NCBI RefSeq assembly: GCF_900112355.1 | Contig: NZ_FOLM01000002.1 | Coordinates: 124,001 to 188,000 of the forward strand | DNA: 64,000 bases | Source of the DNA: Streptomyces aidingensis | GTDB taxonomy: Bacteria; Actinomycetota; Actinomycetes; Streptomycetales; Streptomycetaceae | Direction: 5' to 3' | Shown here: positions 7,706 to 17,254 of the stretch, in pieces | How the letters are laid out: each line of letters begins with the position of its first letter | How positions within the stretch are numbered: position 1 is the first letter of the stretch | The notes under the pieces: generated by a model | Database searches by the model: none | What the model was told of the DNA's origin: nothing | What the model saw: only the letters and a program-made list of their open reading frames with translations | Made by a program: the position numbers and the translations under genes

Positions 7706-8713
7706 TTGACTCCCAAGCCCCCCTCCAGCTCCCCGTTCGGATTCGTCCCGGCCCGCCGCGGCTACCGCCCCTCGCAGGTGGACGCCCGGGTGTCGGCGCT
7801 GCTCGACGCCCGCGACCGGGCACTGGACCGGCTGGCCGCGCTCAGCGTCCGCGAGGAGGAGCTGCGCCGGGCGGTGGAGCGGCTGACCGCGCAGGCCGCG
7901 GCGCTGCCGCCGCCCTCCTTCGAGTCGCTGGGCGAGCGGGCCCTTCAGTTGCTGGCGGAGACCGAGGCCCAGGCCGCCGAGCTGCTGGCGGAGACGGAGG
8001 CGGCCGGGCAGCGGATACGCGAGCAGGCCGAGGAGGAGGGCCGGGCGCTGCGCGACGCGGCGCGCGAGCGGGCCCGGCAGCGCCACGAGGAGGCCCGCAA
8101 GGCGGCCGACGCGGTGCTGGACGAGGCGCAGCGGCAGGCGGCGGCGCTGCTGGACGACGCCCGGCGGACCGCGGCCCGGCTGCGCGAGGAGGCGCGGGAG
8201 CGCCTGGCGGAGGTGGCGCGCCGCTGCGACGCCCTGCTGGCCGGGCAGCGCGAGGAGCACGCGGCCCGCGAGCGGTCCTTCCAGGAGCGGCAGGACGCGG
8301 AGGAGCGGGAGACCGAGGAGCGGATCGCGCGGCTGATGACGGGCGCGGAGGAACTGCTGGCCGGCGCCCGGGAGACGCTGGCGCTGGCCGAGGAGGAGGC
8401 CCGCAACCGGGAGGAGGACGCCCGGGCCCGGGGCGAGGAACTGCTCGCCCGGGCGCGGCTGGGTCAGGACCGGATCGAGCGGGAGACGGACCGGCTGCTG
8501 CGCGAGCACCGCGCGGAGACCGAGGAGATCCGGGCGCAGCTGAGGCACGTCCGCCTCAGCCTGGCCGCCCTCACCGGCCGCTCCCTGCCCCAGGACAGCC
8601 AGGACGACCAGGACGACCAGGACGACCAGAACGGGCGGAACGAGCGGAACGGGCAGGACGGGCAGCCGGTCCGGGAGACCGCCGCCGGACCCGTCCGCGG
8701 AACCGCCACCTGA
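7706..8713 (+). CDS. DivIVA/Scy-like coiled-coil protein
   Basis: 335 residues starting at TTG 7706, after GAAGGAGCC. The first 30 residues ([20 protein letters not shown]) match the short N-terminal motif of DivIVA-related and 'cellulose-binding' coiled-coil proteins in Streptomyces, such as the polarisome scaffold Scy. From about residue 35 to 295 the protein is continuous Ala/Glu/Arg coiled coil with no Pro or Gly interruption of note. A Q/D/N-rich tail ([14 protein letters not shown]) follows. A role as a cytoskeletal or scaffold protein in tip growth or division is inferred. It lies upstream of glmU, a cell-wall precursor gene, on the same strand but with a 151-base gap. Confidence 0.8.
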   Translation: MTPKPPSSSPFGFVPARRGYRPSQVDARVSALLDARDRALDRLAALSVREEELRRAVERLTAQAAALPPPSFESLGERALQLLAETEAQAAELLAETEAAGQRIREQAEEEGRALRDAARERARQRHEEARKAADAVLDEAQRQAAALLDDARRTAARLREEARERLAEVARRCDALLAGQREEHAARERSFQERQDAEERETEERIARLMTGAEELLAGARETLALAEEEARNREEDARARGEELLARARLGQDRIERETDRLLREHRAETEEIRAQLRHVRLSLAALTGRSLPQDSQDDQDDQDDQNGRNERNGQDGQPVRETAAGPVRGTAT

Positions 8714-8775
8714 GCCGGGCCGGCCGCCACGCCCCCGCCGCGGCACGGCCGGCGGGCGGCGCGGCGGTCAGCGGG

Positions 8776-8781
8776 TAGGGT
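8776..8781 (+). promoter_or_regulatory. -10-like hexamer TAGGGT upstream of glmU
   Basis: TAGGGT fits the Streptomyces -10 form TAGnnT and lies 83 bases before the glmU GTG, in an otherwise featureless GC-rich gap. No convincing -35 is visible. Confidence 0.35.
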
Positions 8782-8864
8782 TCGGGACATCGGCAGGTGC
8801 CGGTGGTGCCGGGGAGGAACGCCGCCGGCACAGCACCCGTTCACGCATCGAAGGGCACGTTCAC

Positions 8865-10340
8865 GTGAGCTCCATCCGCCCGGCCGCCGTCCTCGTCCTC
8901 GCCGCGGGTGAGGGCACCCGCATGAAGTCGGCCAAGCCCAAGGTTCTGCACGAGATCTGCGGTCGCTCACTGCTCGGTCATGTGGTCGCGGCGGCCCGCG
9001 GGCTGTCCCCCGAGAATCTGGTGGTGGTGGTCGGCCACGGCCGGGAGGCGGTCACCGCGCATCTGGCGGCCGTCGACCCGCAGGCCCGGGTGGCCGTCCA
9101 GGAGCGGCAGAACGGCACCGGCCACGCCGCCCGCGCCGCCCTGGCCGCGCTGGCCGAGGACGGCCGCGGCGTGTCCGGCACCGTCCTGGTGGTGTGCGGC
9201 GACACCCCGCTGCTCACCGCGGAGACCCTGGGCGGCCTGGCCGGCGCGCACACCGCGGACGGCAACGCGGTCACCGTGCTCACCGCCGAGGTGCCCGATG
9301 CCACCGGCTACGGCCGGATCGTCAGGGACGAGAGCGGCGCGGTCACCGCGATCGTGGAGCACCGCGACGCCACCGAGCGGCAGCTCGCCCTGCGCGAGAT
9401 CAACTCCGGGGTGTTCGCCTTCGACGGCAAGCTGCTGGCCGAGGCGCTGAACCGGATCGGCACCGACAACAGCCAGGGCGAGGAGTACCTCACCGATGTG
9501 CTGGGCATCCTGCGCGCCCAGGGCCACCGGGTGGGCGCCTGCCGGGCCGCCGACCACCGGGAGATCGCCGGCATCAACAACCGCGTGCAGCTCGCCCAGG
9601 CCCGGCGGATGCTCAACGACCGGCTGCTGGAGCGGGCCATGCTGGCCGGGGTCACCGTGGTCGATCCGGCGTCCACCTGGATCGACGCCATGGTGGGGTA
9701 CGAGCCCGACGCCGTGGTGCACCCCGGCACCCAGCTGCTGGGCACCACCCGCCTCGGGGCGGGTGCCGAGGTGGGCCCCAACTGCCGCCTCACCGACACC
9801 GCGGTGGGCCCGGGCGCCACCGTGACCAACACCGTGGCGGACGGCGCCCGGATCGGGCCGGACGCCGTGGTCGGCCCGTTCGCCTATCTCCGTCCCGGTA
9901 CCGAGCTGGGCGCCGGGGCCAAGGCCGGCACCTATGTGGAGATGAAGAACGCGGTGCTCGGCGACGGTTCCAAGGTGCCGCATCTGAGCTATGTGGGGGA
10001 CGCCACCATCGGCGACCACACCAATATCGGCGCGGCAACGGTGTTCGTGAATTACGACGGCGAACACAAGCACCACACCACCATCGGCTCGCACTGCCGC
10101 ACCGGCTCGGACAATATGTTTGTGGCTCCGGTCACGGTGGGGGACGGTGCCTACACCGCCGCCGGCTCGGTGATCACCCGGGACGTCCCGCCCGGCTCGC
10201 TGGCCGTCGCCCGAGGCCAGCAAAGGAATATCGAGGGCTGGGTGGCCCGCAGGCGCCCCGGTTCGGCAGCCGCCAGGGCCGCCGAGGAGGCCCGGCGGGC
10301 GGCGGACGACGCGGCCGGGAAGGGCTCCTCGGCGGACTGA
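8865..10340 (+). CDS. glmU: Bifunctional UDP-GlcNAc pyrophosphorylase / glucosamine-1-phosphate acetyltransferase
   Basis: The 491-residue enzyme makes UDP-N-acetylglucosamine for peptidoglycan. It acetylates GlcN-1-P in its C-terminal domain and transfers UMP in its N-terminal domain. The uridyltransferase signature [11 protein letters not shown] with KPKVLH is at residues about 11-30. GDTPLL and the EINSGVFAF loop follow. From about residue 255 the left-handed beta-helix hexapeptide repeats are evident, with [10 protein letters not shown] and the typical [22 protein letters not shown] near the C-terminus. The final ~40 residues are an Ala/Arg-rich tail. GTG 8865 is the conventional start ([14 protein letters not shown]). 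It is followed by prs after a 144-base gap. Confidence 0.97.
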   Translation: MSSIRPAAVLVLAAGEGTRMKSAKPKVLHEICGRSLLGHVVAAARGLSPENLVVVVGHGREAVTAHLAAVDPQARVAVQERQNGTGHAARAALAALAEDGRGVSGTVLVVCGDTPLLTAETLGGLAGAHTADGNAVTVLTAEVPDATGYGRIVRDESGAVTAIVEHRDATERQLALREINSGVFAFDGKLLAEALNRIGTDNSQGEEYLTDVLGILRAQGHRVGACRAADHREIAGINNRVQLAQARRMLNDRLLERAMLAGVTVVDPASTWIDAMVGYEPDAVVHPGTQLLGTTRLGAGAEVGPNCRLTDTAVGPGATVTNTVADGARIGPDAVVGPFAYLRPGTELGAGAKAGTYVEMKNAVLGDGSKVPHLSYVGDATIGDHTNIGAATVFVNYDGEHKHHTTIGSHCRTGSDNMFVAPVTVGDGAYTAAGSVITRDVPPGSLAVARGQQRNIEGWVARRRPGSAAARAAEEARRAADDAAGKGSSAD

Positions 10341-10484
10341 CCGGTACGCGACGCGTGGTGGTGGCAAGTACCGTAGAGGTGCCCCGCGAAATGGCCGAAA
10401 GGTAACCGCCCGGCGAACACCGGGCACCACCGCAGGCCCCACGTGGCCCCCGACGACTCCATGCAAACGTCAAGGAGACTTGCT

Positions 10485-11462
10485 GTGACCGGGATCAAGA
10501 CGACCGGGCAGAAGAAGTTGATGCTCTTCTCCGGCCGCGCCCACCCCGACCTGGCGAAGGAGGTCGCGGACGAGCTCGGTGTCAATCTGGTTCCGACCAC
10601 CGCCCGCGACTTCGCCAACGGGGAGATCTACATCCGGTACCAGGAATCCGTCCGCGGTGCGGACTGCTTCCTCATGCAGAGCCACACGGTGCCGGTCAAC
10701 AAGTGGATCATGGAACAACTGATCATGATCGATGCGATGAAGCGGGCCTCGGCCCGTTCCATCTCGGTGGTGATCCCGTTCTACGGCTACGCCCGCCAGG
10801 ACAAGAAGCACCTGGGACGCGAGCCCATCTCGGCCCGGCTGATGGCCGACCTGTTCAAGACCGCCGGCGCCGACCGGATCATCAGCGTGGACCTCCACGC
10901 CGACCAGGTGCAGGGCTACTTCGACGGGCCGGTGGACCACCTGTTCGCGCTGCCGCTGCTCACCGGCTACATCGGCGGCCGGGTGGACCGGGACCGGCTG
11001 ACCGTGGTCTCGCCGGACGCCGGCCGGGTCCGGGTGGCCGACCGCTGGGGCGACCGGCTGGGCGCACCGCTGGCCATCGTGCACAAGCGCCGCGACGCCA
11101 AGGTGGCCAACAAGGTCTCGGTGCACGAGGTGGTGGGCACGGTCAGGGACCGGGTCTGCGTGCTGGTGGACGACATGGTGGACACCGGGGGCACCATCTG
11201 CGCCGCGGCGGAGGCCCTGTTCGCCAACGGGGCGGCCGATGTGATCGTGGCCGCCACCCATGGCGTGCTCTCCGACCCGGCCGCCGACCGGCTGAAGAAC
11301 TCCGAGGTGAGCGAGTTCGTGTTCACCAATTCGCTGCCCACCCCGGAACAGCTCCAGCTCGACAAGATCACCGTGCTCTCGCTGGCCCCGACCATCGCCC
11401 GCGCGGTGCGCGAGGTCTTCGAGGACGGCTCGGTGACCAGCCTGTTCGAGGAGCACGCGTAA
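10485..11462 (+). CDS. prs: Ribose-phosphate pyrophosphokinase (PRPP synthetase)
   Basis: 325 residues. The enzyme forms PRPP from ribose-5-phosphate and ATP for nucleotide, His and Trp synthesis. Recognisable segments are FSGRAHPDLAKEVADELG at the start, FANGEIYIRYQESVRG, the ATP-loop YGYARQDKKHLGREPISARL, the metal-binding VDLHADQVQGYF, and the PRPP loop VCVLVDDMVDTGGTI. GTG 10485 is chosen because AAGGAG (10472-10477) precedes it and the protein then begins TGIKTTGQKK, as in other streptomycetes. The upstream in-frame ATG at 10443 lacks a ribosome-binding site. The glmU-prs-rplY order is conserved. Confidence 0.97.
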   Translation: MTGIKTTGQKKLMLFSGRAHPDLAKEVADELGVNLVPTTARDFANGEIYIRYQESVRGADCFLMQSHTVPVNKWIMEQLIMIDAMKRASARSISVVIPFYGYARQDKKHLGREPISARLMADLFKTAGADRIISVDLHADQVQGYFDGPVDHLFALPLLTGYIGGRVDRDRLTVVSPDAGRVRVADRWGDRLGAPLAIVHKRRDAKVANKVSVHEVVGTVRDRVCVLVDDMVDTGGTICAAAEALFANGAADVIVAATHGVLSDPAADRLKNSEVSEFVFTNSLPTPEQLQLDKITVLSLAPTIARAVREVFEDGSVTSLFEEHA

Positions 11463-11515
11463 CCTCCGCCGCGACGGCGGCGGGAGATCGATTCGGCCGC
11501 GGCCTCCCCGCCGGG

Positions 11516-11521
11516 TAGACT
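11516..11521 (+). promoter_or_regulatory. -10 hexamer TAGACT for rplY, with a ~190-base leader
   Basis: TAGACT is a canonical Streptomyces -10. TTCGGC (11492-11497) stands 18 bases upstream as a weak -35. It would give a long untranslated leader of about 190 bases before the ATG at 11718. The leader contains the palindrome TTCCGCGGAA near 11556 and could carry regulation, but no known r-protein binding motif was recognised. Confidence 0.45.
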
Positions 11522-11717
11522 GACCTGGTTGCTCGGCGAGGGAGGCCGTATCCGCGTTCCGCGGAACCTGCGGCTCATCCGTTATCGGCGCGCTCCTCGT
11601 ATGACGGTGTGTCCGCCCCGTGGCGGCCGGTCCGGACGTGCGGCGGGCCGTCGGCCGCCCGCCGGCAGTACCGGCAACCGTTCATCCGCTGTCACGCGAT
11701 TCACGAGGAGCGCCACC

Positions 11718-12302
11718 ATGGCCGATGTGAAGATCTCCGCCGAGATCCGCAAGGAGTTCGGCAAGGGCTCCGCCCGCCGGGCCCGCGCCAAGGACCGGAT
11801 TCCCGGCGTCATCTACGGCCACGGCACCGACCCGGTGCATGTGCTGCTGCCGGGCTACGACCTGATGATGGCGCTGAAGAACCCCAATGTGCTGATCACG
11901 CTGGATGTCGAGGGCCGCCAGGAGCTGGTCATCCCCAAGGCCGTGCAGCGCGAGGTGCTGGTCAACCGCCTGGTCCATGTGGACCTGCTGGTGGTCAAGC
12001 GCGGCGAGCAGGTCACCGTGGACGTGCCGGTGCACATCGAGGGCGACCTCGCGCCGGGCCAGCACGTGACCGAGCAGCTTCTGAGCACCGTGCGGATCGA
12101 GGCCGAGGCCACCCACCTCCCGGAGTATGTGGTCGCCTCGGTGCAGGGCCTGGCCGGCGGGGACCATGTGCTGGCCAAGGACCTCAAGCTGGCGCCCGGC
12201 TCCGTCCTGGGCATCGACGGCGAGGAGGTCGTGGTCGCCATCTCCTCCGCCCAGGCCGCCGAGGCCCCGGCGGAGGGCGAGGGCGGGTCCGAGGAGGCCT
12301 GA
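11718..12302 (+). CDS. rplY: 50S ribosomal protein L25/general stress protein Ctc
   Basis: 194 residues. The N-terminal L25 domain (KISAEIRKEFGKGSARRARA, then IPGVIYGHG) binds 5S rRNA in the central protuberance. The C-terminal beta-domain of the TL5/Ctc type (VDVPVHIEGDLAPGQ...) completes the long form of the family. The last 20 residues are acidic and low complexity. ATG 11718 follows GAGGAG at 11705-11710. A strong hairpin terminator begins 12 bases after the stop. Confidence 0.96.
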   Translation: MADVKISAEIRKEFGKGSARRARAKDRIPGVIYGHGTDPVHVLLPGYDLMMALKNPNVLITLDVEGRQELVIPKAVQREVLVNRLVHVDLLVVKRGEQVTVDVPVHIEGDLAPGQHVTEQLLSTVRIEAEATHLPEYVVASVQGLAGGDHVLAKDLKLAPGSVLGIDGEEVVVAISSAQAAEAPAEGEGGSEEA

Positions 12303-12313
12303 GCCGGCACCGG

Positions 12314-12361
12314 AACGCCGGACGGCCCGGACCCCGTCGGGGGTCCGGGCCGTCCGGCGTT
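12314..12361. terminator. Long perfect hairpin after rplY
   Basis: A 22-bp perfect inverted repeat (12314-12335 / 12340-12361) with a 4-base loop lies directly after rplY and before the end of the convergent amidase gene. It is one of the strongest terminators in the window and can act in both directions. Confidence 0.85.
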
Positions 12362-12389
12362 CTGAACGCTGCCGGCCCTCAGCCGGCCC

Positions 12390-14537
12390 TCAGCCGACAG
12401 AGATCAGCCCGTCGACCACCACGGTCGGCCGGCCGCTGGTGCCCACCACCTCCACCGTCACGGTCCGTTCCTCGGTCGTGGGGTAGGACATGGCGAACAC
12501 CATCTGCCGGTGCGCGATGTCGGAGGAGCGGGTGTCCACCGTCTTGACCAGGCTGCCGTCCACAAAGACCCGCACCTGGCCGGTGTGCCCGGCCCGGGAG
12601 ACCACCAGACCGACCGAGCGCGCGGTGACCTCCCAGGTCAGCCTGGAACCCTCGGTCCTGCTCTGGTACGTCCCGCCGCCCAGGTAGCCGGAGCGCGAGA
12701 CGCCGTTCCAGTCGCCGGAAGCGGCGGCCGAGGACTCCTGGTTGATCAGCGGGGTGTAGACCTCGTTGCCCAGGGTCGAGTTGCCCACCATGTCATAGGC
12801 GCGCATCCGCCAGTCGGTGGTGACCCCCGCGGGCGTCGTGCCCTCGACGCTGCCGCTGGTGGCACCGTGCGGGAAGGTCTTCGGGAACGGCCCCCACAGC
12901 TTGGCGTAGTCCAGCGCCGTCTCGTCCGTGGCGCCCCAGTACATGGTGACCGGCACCGCATCGGCCTCCACCGTGGTGCCGGCGCGCAGATTCAGCCGCG
13001 GGGTCTTGGTGAAGACCGGGGCCACGGAGTCGGCCACCACCTGCTGCGAGCCGGTGGTCTTGGACCTGCCGGACAGATGCGTGCCGCGCACCGAGATCTG
13101 GTGTGCGCCGTGCGCCAGCGCCACCTCGGCGGACCGGGCGGTGCCGGGGAGGGTGGCCGCCGGCTCGCCGTCCACCAGCACCTCGAAACCGGCCAGCAGG
13201 GCGGAGGGGGTGCGGGTGCTCCACTCGACGGTGACGCCGGACCGGGTGTGCGGCACGGAGCCGATGTCCGTGGTGCCGGACACGCCGGTGAGCTTCAGGC
13301 CGGCCGGCGGGCCGCCGGCATAGATCCGGATGGAGCTGAGCTGGTCGTAGAGCCGGTTGCCGGGGCACTCGGTGTTGTAGCCGTCCCGGTGGCCGAAGAT
13401 CCGCGGCATGACCCGGGTCTCGCCCGTCTCCCAGGACTCGCCGAAGTAGTTGGTGCCGGCGGCGCCCGGGGTGAGTTCCACGCTGCCGCGCGGATCGGCG
13501 TCGTACTGGCCCAGCTTGTACGCGGCGACCCCGGCCACCGCGGTGAGCACCGGGGTGGTGCCGGCCACCGCGGTGTAGTCCCCCAGCACGGCGATGCCGG
13601 TGGTCTCGCTGTTGAAGCCGTAGGTGTGGGCCCCGAACACCGGCATGTCCACGCCGCCCTTGCGGCCCTCGAAGATCCGGCCGCACTTGTCGACCAGGAA
13701 GTTGTAACCGATGTCCCGGTAGTCCTGGCTCTGCATGTGGTACGCCATGATGCCGCGCACCACGGCCGCCGAGTCGTTCTCGGTGGGGGTCGCCCCCATG
13801 CAGGTGTAGTCGTTCTCACCGGCGGTGTGGTGCACCACGGCGGCCTTGACCTCGCCGCCGGGCAGGTACTGCACCGGCTCGGTGACCGCGTCCTCGTCCG
13901 CGCCCCACTCCGCCCGGGTGGTGATCGCCGGCTGCGGCGCCCCGGAGGTGGAGTAGGCGGCGGGCACCGCGTCGAGCGTCCGGACCTCGCCGGCGGCCTG
14001 GCCGCCGGTGCCCTCCCCCTCTTCGACGCTGGGGTTGACCAGGTCCAGCCGCAGCCCCTCGGGCAGGCCGGAGGTCTCCCCGGACGCCGTGACCACCCGG
14101 GCCTCCACGCCGTCGGAGGGTCCCGCCCAGAGCGGCTCGGTGGCGCCCCGGCCGGCGTCGTCCTCCCGGGTCTCCATCTGCGGGGCCGGCTCCAGCTCCT
14201 GCCAGCCGGACCATTCGCCGTCGAGCGCGCTGCGGGTCCTGACCTCCACCGTGCCCTGCGGCTCGTCGGCCGGATCGGTCCAGGTCACGCCCAGCATGCT
14301 GAACCGCTCGGTGTCGGTGCGCGGCACCTCGGCCCGCTTGCCGCCGTCCTTGACCCGCAGCTTCTCGTGAAACGTTTCCGCGTGCACTTCGCCCTGGAGC
14401 ACCTCGGGTGCGCGCGGGCGGTCCGGCACGCCGGACGCCTCCTGCACCACGATCGTGCCCGCCGCGGCGACCGCGACGGCCAGCCCCGTACCCCATATCC
14501 GGGGGGTGATCCGGGTTTTGCCCCTGTGTCTGCTCAT
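12390..14537 (-). CDS. Secreted N-acetylmuramoyl-L-alanine amidase (PGRP/Amidase_2 family)
   Basis: 715 residues with a signal sequence (basic KTRITPR then [14 protein letters not shown]). The middle of the protein, about residues 210-395, is a zinc-dependent peptidoglycan amidase/PGRP domain: [18 protein letters not shown] with a zinc His near residue 235, [18 protein letters not shown], and [12 protein letters not shown] with the second His and the Cys ligand. It would cleave the MurNAc-L-Ala bond outside the cell. The C-terminal 300 residues contain Ig-like or carbohydrate-binding-like beta segments ([18 protein letters not shown]...) of unassigned family. It lies on the minus strand between rplY and pth. 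The ATG at 14537 is followed by typical signal features, so the start is credible. Confidence 0.9.
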   Translation of the reverse strand: MSRHRGKTRITPRIWGTGLAVAVAAAGTIVVQEASGVPDRPRAPEVLQGEVHAETFHEKLRVKDGGKRAEVPRTDTERFSMLGVTWTDPADEPQGTVEVRTRSALDGEWSGWQELEPAPQMETREDDAGRGATEPLWAGPSDGVEARVVTASGETSGLPEGLRLDLVNPSVEEGEGTGGQAAGEVRTLDAVPAAYSTSGAPQPAITTRAEWGADEDAVTEPVQYLPGGEVKAAVVHHTAGENDYTCMGATPTENDSAAVVRGIMAYHMQSQDYRDIGYNFLVDKCGRIFEGRKGGVDMPVFGAHTYGFNSETTGIAVLGDYTAVAGTTPVLTAVAGVAAYKLGQYDADPRGSVELTPGAAGTNYFGESWETGETRVMPRIFGHRDGYNTECPGNRLYDQLSSIRIYAGGPPAGLKLTGVSGTTDIGSVPHTRSGVTVEWSTRTPSALLAGFEVLVDGEPAATLPGTARSAEVALAHGAHQISVRGTHLSGRSKTTGSQQVVADSVAPVFTKTPRLNLRAGTTVEADAVPVTMYWGATDETALDYAKLWGPFPKTFPHGATSGSVEGTTPAGVTTDWRMRAYDMVGNSTLGNEVYTPLINQESSAAASGDWNGVSRSGYLGGGTYQSRTEGSRLTWEVTARSVGLVVSRAGHTGQVRVFVDGSLVKTVDTRSSDIAHRQMVFAMSYPTTEERTVTVEVVGTSGRPTVVVDGLISVG

Positions 14538-14760
14538 GTCCCCTGCCCCGCACGTCGGTTGGCCGCCCAGGCGATCCGGTGGGACCGCGGCGGGCCCATG
14601 AAGGGCTCATCCTGCCATGCGTGTATCAAGCAGTCACAGCCGCCCCGCCCGGCGCACCGCCCCATGCCCGGCCGGCCCGGCGCCGGGCCGGTTCTCGGTA
14701 CGCTGAACGGGGACGGCGCACAGCCCTCCCCGCCCACCCCGCAGTGCACAGCGCAGCGCA

Positions 14761-14795
14761 GTGCAGTGCAGTGCAGTGCAGTGCAGTGCAGTGCA
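14761..14795. repeat. Pentanucleotide microsatellite (GTGCA)x7 upstream of pth
   Basis: Seven perfect tandem copies of GTGCA occupy 14761-14795, preceded by two degenerate GCGCA units at 14751-14760. The array ends 27 bases before the pth GTG start and lies in the 285-base gap between divergent amidase and pth genes, probably within the pth leader. Copy number could vary by slippage. Confidence 0.95.
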
Positions 14796-14822
14796 GCATC
14801 TCCCGGACAAAGGAAGCCGAGC

Positions 14823-15431
14823 GTGACCGACGCCACGACCGCCACGACCCCCTGGCTGGTGGCCGGCCTGGGCAATCCCGGGCCGGAGTACGCCGGCCAC
14901 CGGCACAATGCCGGCTTCATGGTGGCGGACCTGCTGGCCGAGCGGATGGGCGGCCGGTTCAAGGCCGCCGGACGGGGCGCCCGGGCGCAGGTCTGCGAGG
15001 GCCGCCTCGGCGCGCCCGGCAGCCCGGAGGCGCAGCGGGTGGTGCTGGTCAAGCCGATGACCTACATGAACCTCTCCGGCGGTCCGGTCGCGTCCATCGG
15101 CGGCTATCTGAAGATCCCGCTGGAGCGGACCGTGGTGATCCACGACGAGCTGGACATCCCGTTCGGCGCGCTGCGGCTGAAACGCGGCGGCGGGGACAAC
15201 GGGCACAACGGCCTGAAGTCCGTCACCGGCACGGTGGGCCGCGACTATCTGCGGGTGCGGTTCGGGGTGGGCCGGCCGCCGGGCCGGATGGAGGTGGCCG
15301 CCTTTGTGCTCCGGGACTTCTCCGCGGCCGAGCGCAAGGAGCTCGACCATCTGGTGGACCGGGCCGCCGACGCGGTGGAGACCCTGATCGGCAGCGGACT
15401 GGAACGCGCCCAGAACACCTACAACAGTTGA
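14823..15431 (+). CDS. pth: Peptidyl-tRNA hydrolase
   Basis: 202 residues. The enzyme releases tRNA from prematurely dropped peptidyl-tRNA. Signatures are [20 protein letters not shown], with the catalytic His in [31 protein letters not shown] and the [12 protein letters not shown] helix. GTG 14823 is preceded by AAAGGAAG, and the product begins just before the conserved [10 protein letters not shown]. The much longer in-frame extension upstream is antisense to the amidase gene and not real. Expression may be affected by the GTGCA microsatellite in the leader. Confidence 0.96.
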   Translation: MTDATTATTPWLVAGLGNPGPEYAGHRHNAGFMVADLLAERMGGRFKAAGRGARAQVCEGRLGAPGSPEAQRVVLVKPMTYMNLSGGPVASIGGYLKIPLERTVVIHDELDIPFGALRLKRGGGDNGHNGLKSVTGTVGRDYLRVRFGVGRPPGRMEVAAFVLRDFSAAERKELDHLVDRAADAVETLIGSGLERAQNTYNS

Positions 15432-15535
15432 CGGACGGTAACCGCCGGTGACCGCGGCCCGCCCGGCGCGGCCGGGACCCGGGGGCGGGCCGGACAGCTC
15501 TTGACCAATGGCCCCGGCTGCCCAAGGATCTGCCC

Positions 15536-16030
15536 ATGTCCCGCGCTGCCACCACGAGAAACGCCGGGCCCCGGCTGCTGCTGCCGGCGGCCCGCGGCGC
15601 CGCCGTGGCGCTGCTGACCGCGCTGGTGGTGGCGGCCGGGGTCCACACCTCCTGGGACACCGCACGCTATGTGATGATCCCGGACGACCGGCAGAGCGGC
15701 CGGCTGACCCTGGAGAGCTGCGACAAGGACGCCTGCACGGGGTCCTTCGAGCCGGACCGGGAGGACGGCACGGCGGCCCGGGAGGCGGTGCGGATGGCAC
15801 AGCCGATCGGGCGCACCGAGGGCGAGACGGTGCCGGTGGTGCTGCGGCCGGACACCGACGATGCGATGCGGACCGGGCTGCCCGGGGTGCTGTACTCCTG
15901 GCTGCCGCTGACCGGGGCCCTGCTGCTGGCCGCGGTGGTGATCGCGGGCGGGCTGCGGCTGTACCGGATCGGCTGGATCGTGGCCGGATCCGGCCTCACC
16001 CTGCTGGTCGCCACATTTCTCGCCTGGTGA
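15536..16030 (+). CDS. Small membrane protein of unknown function
   Basis: 164 residues. An N-terminal membrane segment (AAVALLTALVVAAGVH) is followed by a ~75-residue extracytoplasmic loop containing two Cys (ESCDKDACTG) and a conserved-looking GETVPVVLRPDTDDAMR, then two closely spaced membrane segments (SWLPLTGALLLAAVVIAGG and IGWIVAGSGLTLLVATFLAW). The ATG at 15536 has AAGGATCT upstream. It is on the same strand as pth, 104 bases away, and 250 bases before the LAETG protein. I do not recognise the family. Confidence 0.8.
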   Translation: MSRAATTRNAGPRLLLPAARGAAVALLTALVVAAGVHTSWDTARYVMIPDDRQSGRLTLESCDKDACTGSFEPDREDGTAAREAVRMAQPIGRTEGETVPVVLRPDTDDAMRTGLPGVLYSWLPLTGALLLAAVVIAGGLRLYRIGWIVAGSGLTLLVATFLAW

Positions 16031-16279
16031 ACGGAGACTGACGAACCACCAGGTGAACGGCGGATGACGGCTCGGCATTGCCCCTCGAACGAATATTCCG
16101 ACCCCCAAACCTCTGTTACAGAACTGTTGCAGTGGCTTTGTCGGATTTAGCCGGGCAAACCAGGCACAAGCCATGATGCGTAACTTGCCATCTCACCCGA
16201 TTGCCAGAAGTCTTATGGCCCGCTCAACGTTTGTTCCGTTGTTTCCGTTGTTCTAGTCCCCCCGGTAATGGACGGCCAC

Positions 16280-17179
16280 ATGCGCAACCTGACCCTCAAG
16301 GGCGCCTTCGCGGCGTCCGCCGCCGCGGCCCTGCTCGCCGCCGGCGCCGCCCCCGCCTTCGCCACCGGCAAGGGTGAGCCCCACACCTACCTGGACGTGC
16401 CGTTGCACCTGGAGGAGCAGGGCGAGACCCCGATCTCCGCCGAGGACGCTCCCGGCGGCACCTGCCCCGACTGGATCACCGACGAGCAGGACGGCTGGCA
16501 CTTCGTCGTGCCGGGCAAGGGCACCTTCAAGTCCCTGACCGTGGAGTTCGAGATCGCGGGCGTCATCGAGCTGGACGACCCCGAGGACTTCGGCCCGCCG
16601 AACGCCAAGCACGCGTACGTGGCCACCGAGGTGGGCGACAAGCTGCTCAGCGGCTCCGCCGACATCGAGGGCACCACCAAGGACAAGATCAGGTTCTTCA
16701 ACCTCTCGCACGCCTGCCCCGGCACCCCGGGCGAGACCACCGGCGAGACCACCACCGGTGACACCACGGAGGGCACCTCCGGCGACACGACCGAAGGCAC
16801 CTCCGGCGACACCACCGAGGGCACCTCGGGCGACACCACCGAGGGCACCTCGGGCGACACCACCGAAGGCACCTCCGGCGACACCACGGAGGGCTCGACC
16901 ACCGAGGGCGAGACCACCGAGGGCACCTCCGGTGAGACCAGCGAGGGCACCAGCACCGAGGGCGTCGCCGGTGGCGATGAGACCGAGGGCCAGGCCGGCG
17001 GGGACGAGACCGAGGGCGTGGCCGGCGGCAGCGAGCCGGAGGACGACGGCGGGAACCTCGCCGAGACCGGTTCCTCCGCCCCGGTCGTGGCCATCTCCGT
17101 GGCTGCCGCGGCGCTGCTGGGCGCCGGTGGCTACCTGGTGATCCGCCGCCGCAACGCCGGTGGCAACGCCGCCGCCTGA
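16280..17179 (+). CDS. LAETG (sortase E-type) cell-wall surface protein with Thr/Ser/Glu/Gly repeat stalk
   Basis: 299 residues. A signal peptide ([20 protein letters not shown], cut near AFA-TG) is followed by a ~130-residue globular domain with two Cys (GGTCPDW... SHACPG) that may be disulfide-bonded. A stalk of GDTTEGTS repeats comes next, then the sorting signal LAETG at about residue 260, a hydrophobic segment ([20 protein letters not shown]) and a basic RRRNAGG tail. LAxTG is the class E sortase motif of Streptomyces, so covalent attachment to the wall is inferred; no sortase gene is in the window. An alternative ATG at 16268 adds 4 residues. Neither start has a good ribosome-binding site. 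The upstream 250 bases are unusually AT-rich for this genome, as expected for a strong promoter. Confidence 0.88.
   Translation: MRNLTLKGAFAASAAAALLAAGAAPAFATGKGEPHTYLDVPLHLEEQGETPISAEDAPGGTCPDWITDEQDGWHFVVPGKGTFKSLTVEFEIAGVIELDDPEDFGPPNAKHAYVATEVGDKLLSGSADIEGTTKDKIRFFNLSHACPGTPGETTGETTTGDTTEGTSGDTTEGTSGDTTEGTSGDTTEGTSGDTTEGTSGDTTEGSTTEGETTEGTSGETSEGTSTEGVAGGDETEGQAGGDETEGVAGGSEPEDDGGNLAETGSSAPVVAISVAAAALLGAGGYLVIRRRNAGGNAAA
16757..16897 (+). repeat. 24-bp tandem repeats encoding GDTTEGTS
   Basis: Five complete 24-bp units (16757-16876) encode GDTTEGTS, followed by a partial sixth (GDTTEGS, 16877-16897) and degenerate TTEG/GETSEG units to about 16970. The wobble differences between copies are few. 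The array forms the wall-spanning stalk of the LAETG protein. Confidence 0.95.
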
Positions 17180-17217
17180 GCCCGCGCGACGGCGATCGGC
17201 ATCCCGCACCACCCCGC

Positions 17218-17254
17218 GGCCCCGCCGCTGACCGCTCCGGTCAGCGGCGGGGCC
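17218..17254. terminator. Bidirectional hairpin between convergent surface-protein and MFS genes
   Basis: A 16-bp perfect stem (17218-17233 / 17239-17254) with a 5-base loop overlaps the MFS stop codon at 17241-17243 and lies 39 bases after the LAETG gene. Confidence 0.75.

Noticed and set aside
10341..10484. A small gene in the glmU-prs gap
   Set aside because: It contains only a minor GCCCGG/CCGGGC hairpin and no ribosome-binding site followed by a plausible coding frame.
12510..14822. Upstream extension of the pth frame through the amidase gene
   Set aside because: The conserved Pth N-terminus and ribosome-binding site fix the start at 14823. The extension is antisense.
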